The notes under the pieces were generated by a model. The model was not told the origin of the DNA. It did not search any database and worked only from the letters and a program-made list of their open reading frames with translations. A DNA stretch of 7,807 nucleotides from Acidimicrobiia bacterium (GTDB lineage Bacteria; Actinomycetota; Acidimicrobiia; Acidimicrobiales; Ilumatobacteraceae), in NCBI GenBank assembly GCA_030425785.1, contig JAUHYJ010000157.1:1-7807 (forward strand), in the 5' to 3' direction. The position numbers and the translations under genes are program-made. Positions 1-5,061 of this stretch are shown here, piece by piece. The stretch's first letter is position 1. Each line of letters starts with the position of its first letter.

Positions 1-1
1 C

Positions 2-808
2 GTGGCCCGCTCGACCGGGAGCCTGCTCGGGATCATGCTCGCGGCGGTTGTCGTGTGGTGGTGCACCCGGCTGCTGATCAACCGGATCGACGACCCGCGC
101 ATTCGCAGCCAGGCGGCGTACTTCGCGCCCAAGGTGATCGTCCTGTTCACGCTGATCGGCGCCGTCGCCGCGGTCGGCGTCGACGTGTCGGGCATGGCGG
201 CCGTGCTCGCCACGGTGGGGTTCACCGGGGCGGTGGTGTTCACGCCCGTCGGCCAGAACTTCGTGGCCGGCGCGATGGTGCGGATCGACGACGTCTACGA
301 CGAGGGCGACGCGATCACGGTGAACGGCCTGCACGGCACGGTCGTCCACCGGTCGCTGTTGCGGACCGAGCTCGAGCTGCCCGACGGCTCGAAGGCGTGG
401 GTGCCGAACTCGGCCTTCCAGGAGTCCGAGGTGCTCAACCACAGCCGGCTCGGCGGCTGGCGGATCTGCGTCCAGGTGCCCCTCGACCGCTTCACCGATC
501 GACGTCGGGCACAGGCGATCATGGACCAGGTGGTCGCGGGCCTCGAGTGGAACCAGCCCGGCAAGCCTGCGTTCGTCGCCTTCGACCACGTCGGCGGTGA
601 GGCGATCTTCTTCAACGTGTACGCCTGGATCGCCGACCGAACGACCGAGCCGTGGTTCCGTGGGCTGTTGCTCGACGCACTCGTCGATGCACTCGAGGCC
701 GAGGGCGTGTCGGTGGGGCAGACGACGAACCTGTCGATCGGCGACGTCCGGGCCGACGCGGTCACCGGTCGCCGCCGCCTGCGGGGGCTCGGCCGACCCC
801 GCTCGTGA
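2..808 (+). CDS. MscS-family mechanosensitive ion channel (possibly 5' partial)
   Basis: Predicted small-conductance mechanosensitive channel of the inner membrane, which releases small solutes on hypo-osmotic shock. Reading from the GTG at 2, three hydrophobic segments are visible (about residues 8-27, 42-60 and 64-92). The last is Gly/Ala-rich like the pore-lining TM3 of MscS and ends in NFVAGAMVRIDD. It is followed by the typical MscS beta domain (about 93-150, with DVYDEGDAITV, HGTVV, LPDGSKAWVPNSAF and LNHSR) and an alpha/beta C-terminal domain to about residue 245. The length, 268 aa, is close to E. coli MscS (286 aa), so the gene may be nearly complete. However, the GTG sits at the window edge and no ribosome binding site can be seen, so the true start could lie upstream. 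It ends with TGA at 806-808 and is convergent with the MazG-like gene. The family call is firm; ion selectivity cannot be read. Confidence 0.88.
   Translation: MARSTGSLLGIMLAAVVVWWCTRLLINRIDDPRIRSQAAYFAPKVIVLFTLIGAVAAVGVDVSGMAAVLATVGFTGAVVFTPVGQNFVAGAMVRIDDVYDEGDAITVNGLHGTVVHRSLLRTELELPDGSKAWVPNSAFQESEVLNHSRLGGWRICVQVPLDRFTDRRRAQAIMDQVVAGLEWNQPGKPAFVAFDHVGGEAIFFNVYAWIADRTTEPWFRGLLLDALVDALEAEGVSVGQTTNLSIGDVRADAVTGRRRLRGLGRPRS
781..802 (+). terminator. GC hairpin at the 3' end of the channel gene
   Basis: GCGGGG at 781-786 can pair with CCCCGC at 797-802, giving a 6-bp GC stem with a 10-nt loop, just before the TGA stop of the channel gene. There is no U-tract. The gap to the convergent neighbour is only 39 bp (809-847) and shows no better hairpin. 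This may be a weak intrinsic terminator or a chance product of GC-rich coding sequence. Confidence 0.22.
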
Positions 809-847
809 CGCGCGGTCGGAGTCGCGCGCGCCCGCGGGAACTATCGG

Positions 848-1183
848 TCACTCGCCGGGCAGCGAGTCGAGCCAACGCTCGATGCTGACCATCGTCGATT
901 CGAACGCCTCCGTCACGTCGATCTCGAAGCGGTCGGCCAACACCAGCAGCACCCAGAAGCAGTCGCCCAGTTCGTGTGCGAGCTCGTCGATCGGCGCGCC
1001 GTCGCGCTCCGGACGGATGCCCTCGGCACGCTGGACGGCCGCGGCGAGGTCACCCACGTCGACCATGAGACCGGCGAGGAGATCAGCCGTCGTCCACTCC
1101 CGTCCGTAGGTCGAACGCTCGAAGGCCGCGAGCCGGTCGCGGACCTCGACGGCCCGGCGGGAGAGATCGGGGATGTCCACCAC
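848..1183 (-). CDS. MazG-like nucleotide pyrophosphohydrolase
   Basis: Small all-alpha NTP pyrophosphohydrolase-like protein of the MazG superfamily. Such enzymes hydrolyse (d)NTPs to NMP and pyrophosphate and often cleanse the nucleotide pool. From the GTG at 1183 it has 111 aa. The first acidic helix reads LMVDVGDLAAAV (residues 39-50), so the usual EExxE is VDxxD (V41, D42, D45). The second helix keeps ELGD (E71, D74) within HELGDCFWVLLVLADR, followed by the family-typical IDVTEAF. Similar VGDVGDLA forms occur, as I recall, in other actinobacterial relatives, so the Asp version may be a subfamily trait rather than decay. The start is uncertain: GTG codons at 1183 and 1180 best fit the domain, while an in-frame ATG at 1246 would add 21 residues and abut the LexA box. 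No clear Shine-Dalgarno is seen. It is divergent from the HNH gene and convergent with the channel gene. Confidence 0.75.
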   Translation of the reverse strand: MVDIPDLSRRAVEVRDRLAAFERSTYGREWTTADLLAGLMVDVGDLAAAVQRAEGIRPERDGAPIDELAHELGDCFWVLLVLADRFEIDVTEAFESTMVSIERWLDSLPGE

Positions 1184-1240
1184 GACGAGTGTCGCGTACT
1201 CGACCAACAGTGGCCACGAACAGCATCTTCCGGCTGGAAG

Positions 1241-1269
1241 TTGCATATCGAACACGCGTTCGATACGAT
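1241..1269 (+). promoter_or_regulatory. SOS-type promoter of the HNH gene (-35/-10)
   Basis: TTGCAT at 1241-1246 resembles a -35 element and TACGAT at 1264-1269 fits the actinobacterial -10 consensus TANNNT. The spacer (1247-1263) is exactly 17 nt and is filled by the LexA box. Transcription would start near 1276, leaving a leader of about 40 nt before the ATG at 1318. No TANNNT element was found on the minus strand between the box and the MazG-like gene, so this promoter is assigned to the plus strand only. Confidence 0.7.
1248..1263. promoter_or_regulatory. LexA (SOS) box
   Basis: TCGAACACGCGTTCGA matches the Gram-positive/mycobacterial LexA operator (CGAACRNRYGTTCG) at every position. The symmetric arms extend one base further on each side (ATCGAAC at 1247-1253, GTTCGAT at 1258-1264). 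It lies between the -35 and -10 of the HNH gene, where bound LexA would block RNA polymerase. LexA cleavage after DNA damage should therefore switch on the nuclease and the gene behind it. Whether the divergent MazG-like gene, starting about 65 nt away, is also affected cannot be told. Confidence 0.85.
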
Positions 1270-1285
1270 GGCGGTGCCGACTTCC

Positions 1286-1313
1286 CCTCCCCATCACTCC
1301 GAATGACGGGAGG
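1286..1313 (+). promoter_or_regulatory. Leader hairpin that could mask the Shine-Dalgarno
   Basis: CCTCCC at 1286-1291 is the exact complement of the Shine-Dalgarno GGGAGG at 1308-1313, giving six pairs (five G-C) with a 16-nt loop. Both arms lie in the predicted leader of the HNH mRNA. Pairing would hide the ribosome binding site 4 nt before the ATG. This is inferred from complementarity alone. Confidence 0.35.
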
Positions 1314-1317
1314 ACCC

Positions 1318-2544
1318 ATGAGCAGCCCACCGGATGCGGTGTACGCCAGGGTGCGCGACACCGATCCCGATGCGCTCGACGCCGACGAGTTGTCGACCTA
1401 CCTGCGCGACGTGGCGACGCTCGAGTCGTGGTGTCAGGCACGGAAGGTGCGGGCGACGCGACGGCAACGGGCGTTGGCGAGCGAGGGCCGGGCGACCGAT
1501 CCTCGCCACTCGCTCACCGAGCACGGACGGCAGTCCTCGAAGGAGGCACGAGCCTCCGACGAGCGTGAAGCAGTGTGCACCGCGATGCCCGGGTTCGAGG
1601 ACGCGCTGTCCACGGGAGCGGTGTCGGCAGGCCACGTCGATGCGGTTGCTACAGCGACCCGTGGCCTCGACGACGAGGAGCGCGCCGAGTTCACCGACGC
1701 CGCCGACGATCTGTTGGCCGATGCCGGCCGGCTGGGCGTCGACGCCTTCGGGCGGAGTTGTCGCGAACTCGCCCGGTCGATCCGGGCTCGTCACAACAGC
1801 CGGGCCGAGGTCGACGAGCTCGAACGACAGCGACGTCAATCCAAGGTGACCCGCTGGGTCGACGGTCAGACGGGCATGCACAAGACGCTGATCGAGTGCG
1901 ACCCGGTCACCGACCGCGCCATCTGGTCGGCGGTCCAGCACGTCCGCGGTCGGCTGCGTCGTCGTCGGCAGGATCGCACGACGACGTGGGATCGCCTGAC
2001 CGTCGATGCCGTCGTCGCAGCCGTGTCGGGAGGCGCAGCGCAGCCCGGCCAACCGGGTGCGACGATCGTCGTCCACACCGAACTGGCCGCGCTGACCGGC
2101 GAGCGCGACCACGACGTGCTGTGCGAGACCGACAGCGGCACCGCCATCCCGGTCGAGACCATGCGGCGACTGGCGTGCGAGGCCGGGATCATCCCGATGG
2201 TGTTGAACGGCGCCGGCGTGGTCCTCGACGAGGGGCGAGCCAAGCGCCTGGCCACACCCGAGCAGCGGCGGGCGATCGAGGCGATGCAGGCGACGTGCTC
2301 GCATCCCCAGTGCACGGTCTCGGTCGACGACTGCCGGATCCACCATCTCGACGTCTGGGCGAGTGGTGGACGCAGCGACCTCGACCGGATGGCGCCACTG
2401 TGTGAGCCACACCATCATCTGGTGCACGAGGGCGGCTGGCGGTTCACCATGTCGCCCGACCGGTTCGGCACGTGGGTCCGGCCCGACGGCGTGATCGAGT
2501 GGCAGGGCAGCCTGCTCGACCGCCGGCCGGCGGAGGTCGCCTGA
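1318..2544 (+). CDS. DUF222/HNH endonuclease-family protein (13E12 type), SOS-controlled
   Basis: 408-aa member of the actinobacterial DUF222-HNH (REP13E12-like) family. A helical, Arg/Glu-rich DUF222 region spans about residues 20-320, and a C-terminal HNH zinc-finger nuclease domain about 325-372. Possible zinc ligands are C327 and C332 (CSHPQC), with C362 and H365 (LCEPHHHLVH). The first catalytic His pair is H342/H343 and the last is the HHH at 365-367. The central Asn, normally in DN-L before the LC, appears to be Arg (R357, in SDLDRMAPLC), so nuclease activity is uncertain. The ATG at 1318 is chosen because GGGAGGA (1308-1314) precedes it; an in-frame ATG at 1303 has no ribosome binding site. 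The frame also stays open upstream to 1189, but that part crosses the promoter. Family biology is poorly known: copies are often multiple per genome, some in mobile-looking settings. The LexA box predicts induction by DNA damage. The DUF6226-like gene follows after 18 nt. Confidence 0.88.
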   Translation: MSSPPDAVYARVRDTDPDALDADELSTYLRDVATLESWCQARKVRATRRQRALASEGRATDPRHSLTEHGRQSSKEARASDEREAVCTAMPGFEDALSTGAVSAGHVDAVATATRGLDDEERAEFTDAADDLLADAGRLGVDAFGRSCRELARSIRARHNSRAEVDELERQRRQSKVTRWVDGQTGMHKTLIECDPVTDRAIWSAVQHVRGRLRRRRQDRTTTWDRLTVDAVVAAVSGGAAQPGQPGATIVVHTELAALTGERDHDVLCETDSGTAIPVETMRRLACEAGIIPMVLNGAGVVLDEGRAKRLATPEQRRAIEAMQATCSHPQCTVSVDDCRIHHLDVWASGGRSDLDRMAPLCEPHHHLVHEGGWRFTMSPDRFGTWVRPDGVIEWQGSLLDRRPAEVA

Positions 2545-2562
2545 GCAGTCGGGGCGAAACCG

Positions 2563-3303
2563 ATGCCGAACCGATCCGATCCGGCACACATGCTGAGCGG
2601 CGTGCTGGTCGACCGTGCCTTCGACGCCGCCCTCGAGCGGGCGTTTGCGGTGACCGCGCGCGATCTCGTCCAGTGGCCGAACCCGAACCCCGGCGCCGAC
2701 CCGCCGGACGAGGCGTACTCGCGGCTGTCCGAGCCCGAACGGTGGCGCATCATCGGGGCGCGGGCCGATGCGTGGATGCTGGCGCTGTTCGAGACCGGGC
2801 GCGCCGACACCGAGCGCGGCGTCGACCAGGCCGTTGCGTGGGCGTCGCCACCCGGGCCGTTCGTGGTCCGCACCGATGTCGTGCGACCGCGTACCGACGC
2901 GGCGATCGAGCTCGCCGTCGGGCGCACCCGGTTCGGCGAGGTCGAGGGCGCCGGCCTGGTGGTGGGCGTGGGGCTGCCGGCGATCGATATCGACCTGTTC
3001 CCGGACTGCGGCTACGACGCGTGCGACTGGGGCTCGCAACCCGAGCTCGATCGCCTCGACGAGCTGATGGCGAGCGTGGTGACCGGGGCGTTCCGGCACG
3101 TGGTGCGCGGTCCGCATCGCATCACGGTCCGGATGGACGGCGCGCGCAGTTGGGGGAGCCAGGGCCCCTGGCACCTGACCAGCCAGCAGGTCGACGCCAT
3201 CCTCGCCGCGCCCGAGCCACCGACAGGTTGGCGCGAGTGGCGCGGCGAGCGCTGGGGCCCGAGTGAGCCACGAACGTCGTCAGGTCAACGTACGCCGCGG
3301 TAG
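2563..3303 (+). CDS. DUF6226-like protein, unknown function
   Basis: 246-aa soluble protein with no signal peptide or membrane segment. The stretch FPDCGYDACDW (residues 146-156) followed by a helix with LDELMASVVTGAFR resembles, from memory, the conserved C-terminal core of actinobacterial DUF6226 proteins (P-x-CG-x-DACD then V-x-G-x-(F/Y)-R). C149 and C154 could bind metal or form a disulfide. The upstream part is a mixed helical/beta region including VVRTDVVRP at 101-109. No catalytic motif is recognised and no function is proposed. The ATG at 2563 is preceded only by a weak GGGG at 2551-2554; an ATG at 2590 is an alternative. It starts 18 nt after the HNH gene on the same strand with no promoter or terminator between them, so it is probably co-transcribed and would share SOS control. 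Its last 19 bp overlap the 3' end of cfa on the other strand. Confidence 0.68.
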   Translation: MPNRSDPAHMLSGVLVDRAFDAALERAFAVTARDLVQWPNPNPGADPPDEAYSRLSEPERWRIIGARADAWMLALFETGRADTERGVDQAVAWASPPGPFVVRTDVVRPRTDAAIELAVGRTRFGEVEGAGLVVGVGLPAIDIDLFPDCGYDACDWGSQPELDRLDELMASVVTGAFRHVVRGPHRITVRMDGARSWGSQGPWHLTSQQVDAILAAPEPPTGWREWRGERWGPSEPRTSSGQRTPR

Positions 3304-4433
3304 GCCTCGGTGAGGCCGCGCTTGCTGAACACGACCTGCCACAGCTGGAGCGCTCCGGCGCGGAACGAGCCCGCCGACGCCAGCAGGTAGAACCGCCACA
3401 TCCGCCGGAACCGCTCGTCGTAGGCGGGCAGGTCGTCCCAGGCCGCCTCGATGTTGCGGTGCCAGGCCATCAGGGTCAGGTCGTAGTCGGTCCCGAAGTT
3501 GTGCCAGTCCTGGAGGTGGAGCACGCCCTCGGCCTCGGCCGTGATCTGGGATGCCGACGGGAGCATCGAGTTCGGGAAGATGTACTTCTCGAAGAACGGA
3601 TCGGTTGTGTTGGTCGAGCGTGAACCGCCGATGGTGTGCACCAACGTGAGCCCGTCGTCGTCGCGCAGCAGACGCCGGCACGCCTCGAAGTAGGTCCGGT
3701 AGTTCTTGACCCCGACGTGCTCGAACATCCCGATCGAGTACACGCGGTCGAACGTCTCGTCGACGTCGCGGTAGTCCTGCAGGCGGATGTCGACCGGCAG
3801 GTCGGCGCAGCGTTCGGTCGCCAGCTTCGCCTGCTCGGCGGAGATCGTCACGCCGACCACCTCACAGCCGTGCTGCTCGGCGAAGAACTGCGCAGCCCCA
3901 CCCCAGCCGCACCCGATGTCGAGCACCCGCATCCCCGGTTCGAGGCCGAGCTTGGCGGCGATCAGGCCGAGCTTGGCCTCCTGCGCAGCGTCGAGATCAT
4001 GCGGATTCCCGATGTCCTTCCAGTAGCCGCAGCTGTAGATCATCCGCCGGTCGAGCATGCGGGCGTAGAGGTCGTTGCCGACGTCGTAGTGGCGCTCGCC
4101 CACCTCCCGCGAGCGCGCCCGGGTCTGGCGGTTGTGGAGCGCTGCGGTGCGCTGTCGCAGGCTCTCGACCCGTGAGGTGAACCGTCCGGCCGCGCCGGTC
4201 CGCTGGGCGCGGGCGACCATCTCGTCGATCGCGTCGCAGTCCCACCAGCCGTCCATGTAGGCCTCGCCGAGGCCGAGCGTGCCCGAGGTGAGCAGTCTCC
4301 GATAGAGGCGGTCGTCGTGCACCCGGACATCCCACGGGCGGTCACCGTCGACCTGGATGTCGGCGGGGTCCGCGAGGCGCTGCGCGATGCGACGACCGAT
4401 CGAGCCCGAGCGGGTGTCGCGCCGAGTGGCCAT
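3285..4433 (-). CDS. cfa: Cyclopropane-fatty-acyl-phospholipid synthase
   Basis: SAM-dependent enzyme that adds a methylene group across the double bond of unsaturated acyl chains in membrane phospholipids; it acts at the membrane surface. At 382 aa it has the same length as E. coli Cfa and the same layout. The N-terminal domain contains GTLGLGEAYMDGWWDCD (51-67) and EVGERHYDVGNDLY (110-123). The methyltransferase fold has the SAM loop VLDIGCGWGG (170-179), GVTISAEQ (194-201) and MFEHVG (236-241). Residues matching the E. coli active site and bicarbonate ligands are present: C135, E238, H266, I268 and Y317. The C-terminus LQLWQVVFS is also typical. This architecture differs from the shorter mycolic-acid cyclopropane synthases. 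The start is ATG at 4433 with no Shine-Dalgarno and a TANNNT element 6 nt upstream, suggesting a leaderless mRNA. The gene is divergent from the DinB-like gene. Confidence 0.95.
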   Translation of the reverse strand: MATRRDTRSGSIGRRIAQRLADPADIQVDGDRPWDVRVHDDRLYRRLLTSGTLGLGEAYMDGWWDCDAIDEMVARAQRTGAAGRFTSRVESLRQRTAALHNRQTRARSREVGERHYDVGNDLYARMLDRRMIYSCGYWKDIGNPHDLDAAQEAKLGLIAAKLGLEPGMRVLDIGCGWGGAAQFFAEQHGCEVVGVTISAEQAKLATERCADLPVDIRLQDYRDVDETFDRVYSIGMFEHVGVKNYRTYFEACRRLLRDDDGLTLVHTIGGSRSTNTTDPFFEKYIFPNSMLPSASQITAEAEGVLHLQDWHNFGTDYDLTLMAWHRNIEAAWDDLPAYDERFRRMWRFYLLASAGSFRAGALQLWQVVFSKRGLTEAYRGVR

Positions 4434-4439
4434 GGCCGA

Positions 4440-4445
4440 ACGCTA
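4440..4445 (-). promoter_or_regulatory. Putative -10 of a leaderless cfa promoter
   Basis: On the minus strand the sequence before the cfa start reads TAGCGT-TCGGCC-ATG. TAGCGT fits TANNNT, and a 6-nt gap would put the transcription start on or next to the ATG. No Shine-Dalgarno is present, which agrees with leaderless translation, common in actinobacteria. No good -35 is seen. Confidence 0.45.
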
Positions 4446-4458
4446 GCTGGCGAGGTTC

Positions 4459-4464
4459 TATCGT
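4459..4464 (+). promoter_or_regulatory. Putative -10 of a leaderless promoter for the DinB-like gene
   Basis: TATCGT fits TANNNT and ends 8 nt before the ATG at 4473, so transcription should begin at or just before the start codon. No usable Shine-Dalgarno is present. It stands back to back with the cfa -10, only 13 nt away. Confidence 0.42.
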
Positions 4465-4472
4465 CGATCAGG

Positions 4473-5027
4473 ATGGAGCTCAGTGACGTCCTCCGGGACG
4501 CGTTCGGTCGGGTCGTCGAGCACGCTGAGGCGGCCGTCGACGGGCTCGACGCCGACAGCTTGGCGTGGCGGCCCGACGCCGAGGCCAACCCGATCGGCTG
4601 GTTGATCTGGCACCTGACCCGGGTGCAGGACGACCACGTCAGCGAGCTCGCGCGTCGCGAGCAGGTGTGGACCGACGACGGCTTCGAGGACCGCTTCGGC
4701 TTCGGGTTGGCCGAGGGCGACATCGGCTACGGCCACACGACCGACGACGTCGCCCGCGTCCGGCCGGACGGCCCTGATCTGTTGCTCGCCTACCTCACGG
4801 CCGTCACCGATCGGACGGGCGAGTACCTCGACACCCTGCGGGGCCGAGACGTCGCCGAGCTCGACCGCATCGTCGATCGGCGGTGGGATCCGCCGGTGTC
4901 GGCCGGTGTCCGGCTGGTGAGCGTGCTCGACGACTGCACGCAACACGCCGGGCAAGCCGCCTACGTCAGGGGCCTGCTCGATCGAGCGCGCCCCGATCGA
5001 GCACGAGCCAATCGAGCACCCTCCTGA
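4473..5027 (+). CDS. DinB/DUF664-family protein (putative thiol-dependent enzyme)
   Basis: 184-aa four-helix-bundle protein of the DinB-like superfamily, closest in style to DUF664. Actinobacterial members bind a divalent metal through histidines, and some are thought to use mycothiol for S-transfer or detoxification; the substrate here is unknown. Visible motifs are AWRPDAEANPIGWLIWHLTR (31-50, with candidate ligand H47), VQDDH (51-55) and the C-terminal CTQHAGQAAYVRGLL (155-169, with H158). The ATG at 4473 fits the family's N-terminus, although the frame is open upstream into the antisense cfa region. The last 14 residues are an Arg/Ala-rich tail made by three 15-bp imperfect repeats. It is divergent from cfa (39-bp gap) and convergent with the aldehyde dehydrogenase gene. 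Despite the DinB family name, nothing here shows a LexA box or an SOS link. Confidence 0.82.
   Translation: MELSDVLRDAFGRVVEHAEAAVDGLDADSLAWRPDAEANPIGWLIWHLTRVQDDHVSELARREQVWTDDGFEDRFGFGLAEGDIGYGHTTDDVARVRPDGPDLLLAYLTAVTDRTGEYLDTLRGRDVAELDRIVDRRWDPPVSAGVRLVSVLDDCTQHAGQAAYVRGLLDRARPDRARANRAPS
4981..5025 (+). repeat. Three 15-bp imperfect tandem repeats at a gene's 3' end
   Basis: ATCGAGC recurs at 4981, 4996 and 5011, exactly 15 bp apart, with diverged spacers. The units encode the Arg/Ala-rich tail of the DinB-like protein (RARPD, RARAN, RAPS) just before its TGA. They probably arose by local duplication and lie outside the conserved domain. Confidence 0.5.
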
Positions 5028-5039
5028 GGTGTCGCGCGC

Positions 5040-5058
5040 GGGCCCGGATCACGGGTCC
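5040..5058. terminator. Hairpin between convergent genes, possible bidirectional terminator
   Basis: GGGCCCG (5040-5046) pairs with CGGGTCC (5052-5058) around a GATCA loop, forming a 7-bp stem with one G-T pair. It lies in the 34-bp gap between the stop of the DinB-like gene (5027) and the stop of the aldehyde dehydrogenase gene (5062). There is no U-tract, but U-less hairpins are frequent at actinobacterial gene ends. Confidence 0.45.
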
Positions 5059-5061
5059 GGT

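Noticed and set aside
1227..1240. CTTCC-GGCT-GGAAG inverted repeat between the MazG-like and HNH genes
   Set aside because: Arms are only 5 bp and not placed as a terminator or a known operator; too weak to call.
1294..3174. Long 626-aa open frame on the minus strand across the HNH and DUF6226-like genes
   Set aside because: It is antisense to two well-supported genes, shows no recognisable domain, and is an expected stop-free shadow in GC-rich DNA.
4473..5027. DNA-damage (SOS) role for the DinB-like protein based on the family name
   Set aside because: The four-helix DinB superfamily is unrelated to DNA polymerase IV, and no LexA box lies upstream of this gene.
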